From Variovorax sp. PBL-H6 (lineage in GTDB: Bacteria > Pseudomonadota > Gammaproteobacteria > Burkholderiales > Burkholderiaceae_C): 64,000 bases of DNA. Both the position numbers and the translations under genes were made by a program. Position 1 is the first letter of the stretch. Each line of letters begins with the position of its first letter. Location of the stretch: contig NZ_LR594659.1 of the NCBI RefSeq assembly GCF_901827155.1, forward strand, positions 1,612,001 through 1,676,000. The letters run 5' to 3'. The notes beneath the pieces were generated by a model. The model made no database searches. It was given only the letters and a program-made list of their open reading frames with translations, and was not told the origin of the DNA. This document shows positions 8,266 to 16,670 of the stretch, piece by piece.

Positions 8266-9163
8266 ATGTGCGCCCTGAGCCTGTCGTCCCTGAAGCTGAT
8301 CGCGGCCATCGAACGCGAGGGCAGCCTGTCGCGCGCGGCGTCCACGCTGCACATCGTGCCCTCGGCCGCGAGCCGGCGCATCACGCAGCTCGAATCGGCG
8401 ACCGGCACGGCGCTCCTGCACCGGACCACGCGCGGCGTCGAGCTGACGGCTGCCGGCCTTTCCGTGGCGCGCTATGCGCGCTCGATGATGGGTGAAGTCG
8501 CCGCGCTCGACGAGGAACTGCAGAACCTGCAGGCTGGCGTGACCGGGCGCATCAAGCTGGTGGCCTCCATCTCGGCCATCGTGCAGCACCTGCCGCAGGA
8601 CCTGTCGGTGTTCCTGCGTGCGCATCCCGACATCAAGGTCGAGCTCGCCGAACACACCAGCGCGGACATCGTGGGGCTGCTGCTGCAGGAGCGCGCGGAC
8701 ATCGGCGTCCGTCTTCGTGTCGAACGGCGAGGTGCCGGGGCTCGAGCTGCGGCCTTATCGCTCGGAGCGGCTTGTGGTCATCCTGCCGGCCCGGCATCGC
8801 CTCGCGAAACGCAAGGCACTGCGCTTCGAACAGTTGCTTCGAGAGGAATGGGTGGAGCTGCCGCCCGGCACCGCGCTCGCGAGCCGTGTCGCCGAGGAGG
8901 CGCTGAAGTTCGGCGTACGGCTCAAGAGCCGCATCCAGGTGAAGGGCATGGATTCGGCCAGCCGGATGGTGCGGTGCGGCCTGGGCATCGGGCTGCTGCC
9001 GCAGGCAAGCGTGGGACAGCAGGCGCAGTTTCCCAACCTGGTGTGCGTGCCGCTGAAAGAGTCCTGGGCCGAGCGGACCAGCTACCTGGCCGCGGCGTCG
9101 CGCAGCCGGCTCTCGGCGGCCGGCCAGGCGCTCTGGTCGGCGCTCGGCAGCACGGCGCGTTGA
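8266..9163 (+). pseudogene. LysR-family transcriptional regulator, disrupted by a +1 frameshift
   Basis: From ATG 8266 the first frame gives a normal LysR N-terminus (LSLSSLKLIAAIEREGSLSR, then AASTLHIVPSAASRRITQLE helix-turn-helix) and the start of the effector domain up to ERADIGV. The sequence then continues in the next frame with VFVSNGEVPGLELRPYRSER and a normal LysR C-terminus ending at 9163. The switch lies at about 8706-8713 (GGCGTCCGTC), where one extra base would explain it. As written it cannot make a full regulator. It is either a recent pseudogene or a sequencing error, since the rest of the C-terminal half has no other damage. Confidence 0.8.
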
Positions 9164-9181
9164 TGCGCACGCGGGAGGCGC

Positions 9182-10177
9182 TCAGTCGTCCTTGTCCTTG
9201 TGCCCTTGGCCATCGGTCAGGAAGTCGAATGTGGCCTGCCAGGTTTGCGGCGAGTTCAGGATGCCGAGGTGGCCGGTGCGCAGGATCGGGTCGTAGGCGC
9301 CTTGCCCTGTGAGCACGAGTTCGCGCGCACCACGCAGGCTGGCGCTCCTCGAAAAGTCGTTGGGCCTGCCGAACGAATCGACGGCGGGCACCGGCGCCAC
9401 GGCGCCGTCCTGGACCGGGAAGTAGACGAAGCTGGCATCCCCGTTGCGGATGACCAGCACGCGCGTCGGCCCGTCGTTCTCGCGGCCGCCGTTGCGGCCG
9501 TTGAGCAGGCGCAGGAAGGGCGTGTCGGGTGAACCGAGCTCCTGGCACACGTCACTGGCCGGGGTAAAGCCGCCCGCCGCCGGCGCCTGGAAGTAGTTGG
9601 CGGGGTCGGGTGAGCAATTGATGATGCCGTGGTTGGGGCCGTCGATCGCCACGAAGCGGCGCACCAGGTGCTGTGCCTCGTCCTGCCGCATCCATTCGCG
9701 CGCCAGCGTCACGCCGAGGCTGTGGCCGACGATGTCCACGCGCTTCGCGCCCGTGAAGTCCATCACCGCCCGCACGAAACGGCGCAGGTCCGGCACGTTG
9801 GCCGCGTTGGTGTGGGCGATGCTCGAGCGGCGCGTCTGGTCCGAGGCAAGGTCGCATTGGTCGCCCTGGTAGCCGACGCCCCAGAGCTCGCTGGTGGCGT
9901 AGCCGTTGTCGGCCAGGAATTGCGCAAGCGCCTGGACGCGGCCGTAGGGGCTGCAGGCGGTGGCGAACGGCGTGTCGTTGTTGCCGTGGATGAGGATCAC
10001 CGGCGTCCGCGTCACAGGGCCGGCAGCACCGAAGCCGATGAGCGGCTTGGCAAGCGAAGTGTCTTCCATCGAAGGAAAGCCGGGCGGCAGCGTGTTGCCT
10101 ACGATGCCCCCTGCCTGCACGGCGGCCGTGGCGACGAAGGCTGCAAGGGCGGCGGCATGGCGAATCCACGTTTTCAT
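9182..10177 (-). CDS. Secreted lipase/esterase-like alpha/beta hydrolase
   Basis: 331 residues with a Sec signal peptide (about 1-21, AVQAGG). The alpha/beta-hydrolase hallmarks are an ILIHGNND oxyanion-side loop near residue 62 and the nucleophile elbow IVGHSLGVT with Ser153. A GTQ-less acid region follows, and a late TGHLGI supplies a possible catalytic His. Four or more cysteines (SPYG and GDQC region, INCS, DVCQEL) suggest disulfides, consistent with export. It resembles class-2 lipases. The start follows GGAGACCGCTG. It is codirectional with the copper cluster but separated by 71 bases and not obviously part of it. Confidence 0.75.
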   Translation of the reverse strand: MKTWIRHAAALAAFVATAAVQAGGIVGNTLPPGFPSMEDTSLAKPLIGFGAAGPVTRTPVILIHGNNDTPFATACSPYGRVQALAQFLADNGYATSELWGVGYQGDQCDLASDQTRRSSIAHTNAANVPDLRRFVRAVMDFTGAKRVDIVGHSLGVTLAREWMRQDEAQHLVRRFVAIDGPNHGIINCSPDPANYFQAPAAGGFTPASDVCQELGSPDTPFLRLLNGRNGGRENDGPTRVLVIRNGDASFVYFPVQDGAVAPVPAVDSFGRPNDFSRSASLRGARELVLTGQGAYDPILRTGHLGILNSPQTWQATFDFLTDGQGHKDKDD

Positions 10178-10248
10178 CAGCGGTCTCCTTCTCTGCGGCG
10201 GGGATGATGCCGGTGAACGGCGGTGCTGGCAAGGCCGCCCATTCCCGG

Positions 10249-10596
10249 CTAGCGCGCAGCTTCAAGTCTGGTGACGGTGAACTTGCCGTCGATCTTCTCG
10301 GCCTGGAAGCGGACCTTTTCACCCGCTTGGACGTTGTCCAGCATGGCTTCCTCCTTTACTTGGAAAACCATCGTCATGGCGGGCATGTCGAGGTTCTTGA
10401 GCGGACCATGCTTGAGCGTTAGCTTCTTGCTGTCCTTGTCCACCTTGCGGACCTCGCCCTCGACAAGCTCGGCAGACGTTGTGCTGGTGGCTCCGCCGGC
10501 AAACGGCGCTGCGCCGTCGCTGGGCTGCGCAGCGGCGATGTTGGAGATAGCGAGAGCAGCAGCCGAAGCGAGGAGTGCGAATCGAATGTTGATCAT
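10249..10596 (-). CDS. cusF: CusF-like periplasmic copper-binding protein
   Basis: 115 residues starting at ATG 10596, with a signal peptide (about 1-23) and one small OB-fold domain. The metal site reads LKHGPLKNLDMPAMTMVF: His63, Met74 and Met76 match the CusF ligands, while the CusF tryptophan position is replaced by Met71, a common variant. It would chaperone Cu(I)/Ag(I) in the periplasm. It is the last gene of the leftward copper cluster, 81 bases after the cupredoxin gene. No CusA or CusB is present nearby, so its efflux partner must be elsewhere or absent. Symbol given by family only. Confidence 0.82.
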   Translation of the reverse strand: MINIRFALLASAAALAISNIAAAQPSDGAAPFAGGATSTTSAELVEGEVRKVDKDSKKLTLKHGPLKNLDMPAMTMVFQVKEEAMLDNVQAGEKVRFQAEKIDGKFTVTRLEAAR

Positions 10597-10677
10597 GGGA
10601 ATTCCCTGGCTGAGAAAGTATTGAGGAAGAAGGTCCTGTGGTTGGAGCACTGAGCCCCGATGCTGGACCAGCTGCGC

Positions 10678-11169
10678 CTACCTGGCAGACTTGGACACGT
10701 TCACAACACCTTTCATGCCGGCGTCGTAATGGCCTGGTTGCAGGCACGCGAAATCCTGCTTTCCGGCCTTGGTGAACTGCCAGACGATCTCGCCGGTCTT
10801 GCCGCCGGCGAGGGTCACCATGTTCGGATCGGCGTGTTCCATCTCTGGGTTTTTCTTCATGACTTCGTAGTGCTCCTTCAGCGCCTTCTCGGTGCCGAGC
10901 ACCAGCTCATGCTTGAGCTTTCCGGAGTTGGTGACGACGAAGCGCACAGTCTCTCCTTGCTTCACGTCGATGCTGGAGGGAGTGAAGCGCATGGCGTCGG
11001 ACATATCGACGTTGATCGTGCGCGTGACCTTCGAATCGATGCCGGGCTCGCCGATCGCGGCATCGTGGTCGCGCCCGTGGCCGCCGGCATGCTTGCCAGT
11101 GGCGAAGGCGCCAGTCGAGACGATGGCGATCATTGCTGAGAGCGTGGCGCCAGAGATGGATCTGTTCAT
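10678..11169 (-). CDS. Periplasmic cupredoxin (type 1 copper protein)
   Basis: 163 residues from ATG 11169; the open frame extends 11 codons upstream without a signal sequence. A signal peptide is followed by a His-rich segment (GKHAGGHGRDHD) and a plastocyanin-like domain. Type 1 copper ligands are visible: His87 in LKHELV, Cys142, His147 and Met152 in FACLQPGHYDAGM. An inserted EHYEVMKKNPEMEHADPN loop is typical of the copper-resistance cupredoxins found next to multicopper oxidases. It probably passes electrons to, or buffers copper for, the adjacent oxidase, whose gene ends 29 bases upstream. Confidence 0.85.
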   Translation of the reverse strand: MNRSISGATLSAMIAIVSTGAFATGKHAGGHGRDHDAAIGEPGIDSKVTRTINVDMSDAMRFTPSSIDVKQGETVRFVVTNSGKLKHELVLGTEKALKEHYEVMKKNPEMEHADPNMVTLAGGKTGEIVWQFTKAGKQDFACLQPGHYDAGMKGVVNVSKSAR

Positions 11170-11198
11170 GGATTGTTTCCGATGAGATGAGTGAAGCG

Positions 11199-12614
11199 TC
11201 AATGGCCTGAGTGGCCGCTGACGGGCTTGCGGACGTGAACGTCGATGTTCCTGGCCGGCATATTCCGCGTGGGCATGGCGGCTGCGCCTGCGCTGGGGGA
11301 TCGAGGCGGATCAGGCAACTGCCCATCGAACTCGTAGGCAACGGTGCCTTTGGGATGCTTGAACCATCCCGGGTTCGAGTAGTCGCCCGGCTTCTGCCCT
11401 CGACGCACCTTGACGACGCTGAACATGCCGCCCATCTCGACCGAGCCGAAGGGGCCTTCGCCACCCATCATCGGCGCGGTGTTGTCGGGGATGGGCATCT
11501 CCATCTCGGTCATGTCGGCCATGCCACGCTCGCCCATCACCATGTAGTCGGGCACGAGCCTGGTGATCTTCCGGACCATGTCCTGGTGATCGACGCCGAT
11601 CATGGTAGGCAAGTCGTGGCCCATCGCGTTCATCGTGTGATGGCTCTTGTGGCAGTGGAAGGCCCAGTCGCCTTCCTCATTCGCGAGGAACTCGACCTGG
11701 CGCATCTGGCCGACCGCGATGTCGGTCGTCACTTCCTGCCAGCGTGCGCTCTTCGGCGTCGGGCCGCCGTCGGTCCCCGTGACGACGAACTCGTGCCCGT
11801 GAAGATGCATCGGGTGGTTGGTCATCGTGAGGTTGCCGAAGCGTATGCGCACCTTGTCGTTCAGCCTGACGTTGAGCGAGTCGATGCCAGGAAAGACCCG
11901 GCTGTTCCACGACCAGAGGTTGAAGTCCAGCATGGTCATGATCTTCGGCGTCGCGCTGCCGGGTTCGATGTCGTAGGCGTTGAGCAGGAATACGAAGTCG
12001 CGGTCCACCTCCTCGATCAGCGGATGCTTGCCCTTCGGATGCGTGACCCAGAAGCCCATCATCCCCATGGCCATCTGCGTCATCTCGTCCGCATGCGGGT
12101 GGTACATGAAGGTGCCCGGCCTGCGCGCGACGAAGTCGTAGACGAAGGTCTTGCCGGGTTGAATGGGCGGTTGGGTCAGGCCGGCAACGCCGTCCATGCC
12201 GTTGGGCAGGCGCTGGCCGTGCCAATGGATGGTGGTGTGCTCGGGCAGCTTGTTGGTGACGAAGATGCGGACGCGGTCGCCTTCGACCACCTCGATGGTC
12301 GGACCTGGCGACTGGCCGTTGTAGCCCCACAGGTGAGCCTTGAAGCCGGGCGCCATCTCGCGAACCACGGGCTCGGCGACGAGGTGGAACTCCTTGACGC
12401 CGTTGTTCATGCGCCAGGGCAGCGTCCACCCGTTGAGCGTGACGACGGGGCTGTAGGGCCGTCCTGTCGACGGCGACAGCGGCGGCATGGTGTCCGGCTT
12501 GTCCTGGAGCACAGGCTCCGGGAGGGCGGCCATCGCCACCTTGCTGACCGAAGCGGCGGCGAACGCGGTCGTGATGGCACCGGCACCGCCGAGAAAGTTG
12601 CGTCTGTTTGTCAT
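11199..12614 (-). CDS. Tat-exported multicopper oxidase
   Basis: 471 residues from ATG 12614, with a twin-arginine signal (NRRNFLGGAGAITTAFAAA). All copper-site motifs are in order: HWHG at 130-133, HPHADE from 172, HPMHLHGHEF from 267 and HCHKSHH from 320, giving the type 1 and trinuclear centres. A Met/Gly-rich segment (MADMTEMEMPIPDNTAPMMGGEG) in the last third may bind Cu(I), as in CueO/CopA. It would oxidise periplasmic Cu(I) to less toxic Cu(II). It is shorter than Pseudomonas CopA. It lies between the TolC-like gene and the cupredoxin gene in one probable operon. Confidence 0.9.
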   Translation of the reverse strand: MTNRRNFLGGAGAITTAFAAASVSKVAMAALPEPVLQDKPDTMPPLSPSTGRPYSPVVTLNGWTLPWRMNNGVKEFHLVAEPVVREMAPGFKAHLWGYNGQSPGPTIEVVEGDRVRIFVTNKLPEHTTIHWHGQRLPNGMDGVAGLTQPPIQPGKTFVYDFVARRPGTFMYHPHADEMTQMAMGMMGFWVTHPKGKHPLIEEVDRDFVFLLNAYDIEPGSATPKIMTMLDFNLWSWNSRVFPGIDSLNVRLNDKVRIRFGNLTMTNHPMHLHGHEFVVTGTDGGPTPKSARWQEVTTDIAVGQMRQVEFLANEEGDWAFHCHKSHHTMNAMGHDLPTMIGVDHQDMVRKITRLVPDYMVMGERGMADMTEMEMPIPDNTAPMMGGEGPFGSVEMGGMFSVVKVRRGQKPGDYSNPGWFKHPKGTVAYEFDGQLPDPPRSPSAGAAAMPTRNMPARNIDVHVRKPVSGHSGH

Positions 12615-12641
12615 GTGGGTGTGTGTGTGTCGAAGCGCCAC

Positions 12642-14063
12642 TCAGTGGCCGTCGCTGGAGCGTCCCCGCGGACTTGAGGAGGTCATCCGAATGGATGCAG
12701 CAAGGGGCTTGCCGATCACCGATGCAGCCAGGGCCGCATCGGCGAGCCAGAACTGCTGCTGGGCATGGATGGCGTTGTTCACGCCAGTGATCTGGTCCCG
12801 GGCCTCCGCGAGCAGCTCGAAGACGCCGATCAGCATTCCGTTGTAGCGCAGCACGTTCTCGTCCTGCATGGCTCGGCGCAGTGGCACGATCTCGTCCCGG
12901 TAGTGGCGCGCGATGTCGTAGGCCGTGCGATACGCCGAATAGTCCTCGCGCAGCTGAGAGCTCGCGCTTCGAACCGTGGCGTCATATCGGTTCGCGGCCG
13001 CAAGCGCCTGGGCATCGAGCGCATCGCGCTGGGCGGCTCCCCAGTCGAAGAGGGGCAGCCGAATGTCGAGCTCGAAGCCGCGGCGCGTGTCGCGGCTGCC
13101 GCCCTCGAAAACGGTATCCCGACGCATGCCGGCCTCGACATCGATGATGGACGACAACAGGTTCAGGCGCTGCGACCTGCCGGCAATGTCGAGCTCTGCG
13201 CGGGCCTGCTGCACGTCCAGGCGCTGCTCATTGGCAGTCTCCGCCACCTCGCGTGCTTCGCGGGGCGCCTTGGGGAGATCCGGCAGCCGCTCGGGCAGCG
13301 TCAGCCCGGGTGCTTGCGCGGCGTCGAGGCCCAGGGCGCGGACAAGTTCCTCGCGCGCCGAGGTGGCGGTGTGGCGCGCCGATGCGAGCTGCGTCGTTGC
13401 TTCGGCATAGAACACCTGCTGGCGCGCGCGCTGCAGCTTGCTGAAGTTGCCGATCAGCTGCATGCGCCGCGCCAGTTCCGCGCTCGCTTCGGCCGACTCC
13501 TTGACCTGCTCGGCGTACTGCAAGGACTGCCGTGCCGCGACAGCCCGAACCCATGCCTGCCGCACTTGGGTCACCTGGTCCACCGCCGTGCTGGTCAACT
13601 GGACCTGTGCCGAGGCGGCCTGGTCGCGGGAGATCGAGAGTCGCTGCGGCAGAAGAAGGAGATCCACGAGGCCGAACGACAACAAGCGCCCGATCTCGAG
13701 CTCGCCGCCCAGGCGCATGCGCTCGAACGTCAAGACCGGGTTGGGCAGCCGGCTCGTCTGGTTGGCCGATTCGATATCGGCCCAGCTTTGCGCAACCAGC
13801 GCCTGGACTGCAGCGCTGTTGGCAAGCGCCAGGCGCACGGCGTCGTCCTGCGACAAAGGCTTGCCGAGCAGCTCTTGCGAGAGGGCCGCGCGAGCGCTTC
13901 GCTGCTCCCTGGTGCGGCTGAGCTCGAGCTTTCCGCCCGTGAACTGCGATGCCGAGGAATTGGCCTCCTTCAGGGCGTCATCGATCCTGACGGAGGCACA
14001 GCCCGCCAGGACCGCGGCGGCCAGCACGACACCGGTGAGCCGCAGAGCGGCGGTGCGCCTCAC
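12642..14063 (-). CDS. TolC/CusC-family outer-membrane efflux lipoprotein
   Basis: 473 residues from GTG at 14063, chosen because AAGGAGGAACC precedes it directly and a lipoprotein signal (LTGVVLAAAVLAGC) follows at once. The GTG overlaps the stop of the upstream gene by 4 bases (GTGA). Long alpha-helical, Gln/Ala-rich repeats and two paired OEP halves are typical of TolC-type channels. In the Cus and Czc pumps this subunit needs an RND pump and an adaptor, and neither gene is in the window. It could instead serve a remote CusBA or another tripartite pump. Confidence 0.85.
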   Translation of the reverse strand: MRRTAALRLTGVVLAAAVLAGCASVRIDDALKEANSSASQFTGGKLELSRTREQRSARAALSQELLGKPLSQDDAVRLALANSAAVQALVAQSWADIESANQTSRLPNPVLTFERMRLGGELEIGRLLSFGLVDLLLLPQRLSISRDQAASAQVQLTSTAVDQVTQVRQAWVRAVAARQSLQYAEQVKESAEASAELARRMQLIGNFSKLQRARQQVFYAEATTQLASARHTATSAREELVRALGLDAAQAPGLTLPERLPDLPKAPREAREVAETANEQRLDVQQARAELDIAGRSQRLNLLSSIIDVEAGMRRDTVFEGGSRDTRRGFELDIRLPLFDWGAAQRDALDAQALAAANRYDATVRSASSQLREDYSAYRTAYDIARHYRDEIVPLRRAMQDENVLRYNGMLIGVFELLAEARDQITGVNNAIHAQQQFWLADAALAASVIGKPLAASIRMTSSSPRGRSSDGH

Positions 14064-14404
14064 GGTTCCTCCTTCGACAGCGCCGGCGCCGGCTTCGGCG
14101 TGGCATGACCCGCGTGCGGATCGGCCGCACTGGAAGGCTTTCCATCGGCGGCTCCGGCGCCTTCCCTGGCATAGGCTCGCCAGCCGCCCCGCTGACGGAC
14201 CGTTCTGTTGGCCTCCTTCCAAGGGACTGGCTTCTTGTCGACGAAGGCTTTGTAGTCCTCCATGGCGGAGCGATAGGCAATTGATGGTGCGGGGTTGGCA
14301 GCTGCCGCGGTGTCGGGCGCAGGGGCGCCGGTCTGGGCGCCGGCTCCGCAGGCGGCCAGGGCCGGCAAGACAGCCAGCCATCGGGCTGGCAGGAAATTGA
14401 ACAT
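14060..14404 (-). CDS. Small lipoprotein of the copper cluster
   Basis: 114 residues with a lipobox-like ALPALAAC at about 13-19, then an Ala/Pro-rich linker and a short charged domain (MEDYKAFVDKKPVPWKEANR) and an SAADPHAGHATPKP tail with two His residues. Its TGA overlaps the GTG of the TolC-like gene by 4 bases, so the two are translationally coupled. Proteins like this are often found beside copper oxidase and TolC genes in Burkholderiales, but no biochemical role is known to me. A membrane-bound copper-cluster accessory protein is the likeliest reading. Confidence 0.65.
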   Translation of the reverse strand: MFNFLPARWLAVLPALAACGAGAQTGAPAPDTAAAANPAPSIAYRSAMEDYKAFVDKKPVPWKEANRTVRQRGGWRAYAREGAGAADGKPSSAADPHAGHATPKPAPALSKEEP

Positions 14405-14523
14405 GAGGTCCTCGCGATGTTCATGAACGGCATGCCGTCAGCGAGCCCGCAAAGGGCGTGACGGCACGAACGGTGCATGCGCGTCCCGTCACCCGCAGCA
14501 GAACTGCCGGGCGCCGGACGCGG

Positions 14524-14955
14524 TTACGCGCGAGGTGGTTTGTCTGGGACGCGTGGCGACACAGTCGCGATGGCCCGCAGCGGCTCGACCAGATCGGCCT
14601 GGGGCAGGCCGTGGAGGAGCGGCGTGTCGAGCGTCGGCATCATGCCGACCGCGTGACACGGGGCGCAATTGCCGCATTTGTGAGCTGCATCTGCATCCGA
14701 CGGCTCGTGATGTGCGTTTGCAGCGTCATGGCGCACCGCGTCGTGATCGCTGACCGCACTCGAGCTCACACCTGAAGGATGGTGCTCTGCGTGCAGCGTG
14801 CCGTGATCGTGTCGACCGTGGTCGTGGACCTTGCCCGAACTTGAACTCGCATGCGCCGAGACGGGCGAGCAAAACGCCATGGCCGCTGCCGCATAGCCCT
14901 GAAAGGGCACTGCAAGCATCATGAGCCACAGCAGGATTGCGCGGAAATCGACCAT
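14524..14955 (-). CDS. Histidine-rich secreted metal-binding protein
   Basis: 143 residues from ATG 14955, chosen over longer upstream frames because a hydrophobic signal segment (ILLWLMMLAVPFQGYAAAA) follows immediately. The mature part is extremely His-rich (for example HDHGRHDHGTLHAEHH) and contains a CGNCAPCHAVGMM motif. This composition suggests soft-metal binding, probably copper, at the head of the leftward copper cluster. It recalls CopL-like and DUF2946-like proteins, which have been tied to copper-responsive control, but I cannot assign either. The 198-base divergent region to the ion-transporter gene probably holds the promoter. Confidence 0.65.
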   Translation of the reverse strand: MVDFRAILLWLMMLAVPFQGYAAAAMAFCSPVSAHASSSSGKVHDHGRHDHGTLHAEHHPSGVSSSAVSDHDAVRHDAANAHHEPSDADAAHKCGNCAPCHAVGMMPTLDTPLLHGLPQADLVEPLRAIATVSPRVPDKPPRA

Positions 14956-15153
14956 TGCCGAAATTGTATGAGTTTGCCGGGCCTTGTCTAACGCACCGAG
15001 CATCAGGCGCTGAGCAGTCTCGTCGGTGAGCATGATGCAGGGAAGCGCTGGCACCGCCCGATTAGAATTTGCGCTGGGTGGCATGCCGATTCGGGCATTC
15101 CAGGATTTGCGCAGGTCGGGCCGCCTCGCTGCTTCTCCATGCCCGGGAACTGC

Positions 15154-16416
15154 ATGTCCGACATCTCGATCCATTGGATTGCTGCAGCCATTTTTGCCGT
15201 CGCATTGCTGCATACGTTCAGCGCGAAGCAGTTCGAACGTCTCTCGCATCGCTATCCGCGTCACGCCGGCCTGCTTCACCTGCTCGGGGAAGTCGAGGTT
15301 GTCTTCGGCTTCTGGGCCATCGTGTTGGTCGTGGTGATGGCGGTGGTCGCCGGCGGCAAAGAGGCGCTCGACTATGCCGAGTCGCGTAACTACACCGAAC
15401 CACTTTTTGTCTTCGTGGTCATGGTGATCGCGGCCTCGCGCCCCGTGCTGCGCACCGTGATGTCATTGGTGAACACCATTGCCGGCATTGCGCCCATACG
15501 CACCGAACTCGCTACCGCATGGCTCGGCCTTGCAGCGGTGCCGCTGCTCGGCTCGCTTGTCACGGAGCCTGCCGCAATGACGATTGCGGCCCTCCTGCTC
15601 GCACCGCAGATCTTCCGGCCGCACGTGCCGGAAGGCGTGAAGTATCTGGCGCTCGGCGTGCTGTTCGTCAACGTTTCCATCGGCGGCACGCTGACCTCCT
15701 ATGCCGCACCGCCCGTGCTGATGGTGGCGACCACGTGGCAATGGGACAGCGCCTTCATGCTCTCCACCTTTGGCTGGAAGGCGGCAGTCGCGGTGCTGTT
15801 GAACGCGAGCATTGCCACCTACGTGCTGCGCGGCCATTTGCATCGCCCCTCTACGAACCGACCGGACCTGCCGACCGAGGCACGCGTGCCGCTGTCAGTC
15901 GTTGCGGTGCATTTGGGACTGCTGGCTGGGGTGGTCCTGTTCGCCCATCATCCAGTGGTGTTTCTCAGCTTGTTCCTGATGTTCCTCGGGTTCACGCAAG
16001 CCTACGAGCGTCACCAGAGCCCGCTCATCCTGAGGGAGGCACTACTCGTCGCCTTCTTTCTTGCGGGACTCGTCGTGCTGGGGGGCATGCAGCAATGGTG
16101 GCTGCAGCCCATCGTCTCGGGTCTCGCGCCCATCGCCCTGTTCCTCGGTGCTATCGGTCTTACCGCCATCACGGACAACGCGGCATTGACTTACCTCGGT
16201 TCGCTGATTGTCGGCATCTCCGACCCGTCGAAGTACATGCTGGTGGCCGGCGCGGTGGCTGGAGGCGGTCTGACCGTGATTGCCAACGCGCCCAATCCTG
16301 CGGGGGTGGCGCTGCTGAAGCGAGGCTTTGCCGACGAGACGATTGGCGCGGGCGGCTTGCTGCTTGGCGCCCTGGGGCCGACCGTCGTTGCAGCTGCGGC
16401 GTTCTTGTTCCTGTAG
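15154..16416 (+). CDS. Putative Na+/H+ antiporter family membrane protein
   Basis: About 420 residues with 11-12 hydrophobic segments. I take ATG 15154 (MSDISIHWIAAAIF), which has GGGAA five bases upstream; ATG 15139 would add five residues. Features include VTEPAAMTIAALLLAP near residue 135, GGTLTSYAAPPVLMVA near 175 and a late TDNAALTYLGSLIVG and GGGLTVIANAPNPAG, which resemble the ion-transporter superfamily arrangement of two re-entrant loops. This matches the proteins annotated as putative Na+/H+ antiporter (Na_H_antiport_3). Substrate is unproven. It is divergent from the copper cluster. Confidence 0.75.
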   Translation: MSDISIHWIAAAIFAVALLHTFSAKQFERLSHRYPRHAGLLHLLGEVEVVFGFWAIVLVVVMAVVAGGKEALDYAESRNYTEPLFVFVVMVIAASRPVLRTVMSLVNTIAGIAPIRTELATAWLGLAAVPLLGSLVTEPAAMTIAALLLAPQIFRPHVPEGVKYLALGVLFVNVSIGGTLTSYAAPPVLMVATTWQWDSAFMLSTFGWKAAVAVLLNASIATYVLRGHLHRPSTNRPDLPTEARVPLSVVAVHLGLLAGVVLFAHHPVVFLSLFLMFLGFTQAYERHQSPLILREALLVAFFLAGLVVLGGMQQWWLQPIVSGLAPIALFLGAIGLTAITDNAALTYLGSLIVGISDPSKYMLVAGAVAGGGLTVIANAPNPAGVALLKRGFADETIGAGGLLLGALGPTVVAAAAFLFL

Positions 16417-16441
16417 TTGCGGATCCATGGGCCTGACTACA

Positions 16442-16546
16442 ATGAGGAAGATGCAGCATTCAGGTCTTCACACCTACCGCAAACCGGCACTCTCGCCCGT
16501 GAGCACGCTGCCGCTCGGCTACTTCTGCTCGGTCACGCCTCCTTAG
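16442..16546 (+). CDS. Possible 34-residue leader peptide upstream of the SulP gene
   Basis: A short frame starts at ATG 16442 (second ATG at 16451) and ends at 16546 with YFCSVTPP followed by TAG. It lies in the 254-base leader before the SulP permease gene. A terminal Pro-Pro directly before the stop and an internal Cys are features of ribosome-stalling or sulfur-sensing leader peptides, but there is no clear ribosome site and no proven hairpin partner. It may be noncoding. I list it because the leader otherwise holds no recognisable feature. Confidence 0.3.
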   Translation: MRKMQHSGLHTYRKPALSPVSTLPLGYFCSVTPP

Positions 16547-16670
16547 CGGACCTCCTCCGTCTCTTGAGGTAAGCAGCCGCGGCCTCCAGGTCGCCTTCTC
16601 AGTACATCCGCATCCACGCTCAGCCGAGCGTTGCTTCAGGGCCGCCTTTGCCGCGCGGCAAATCTCACGC

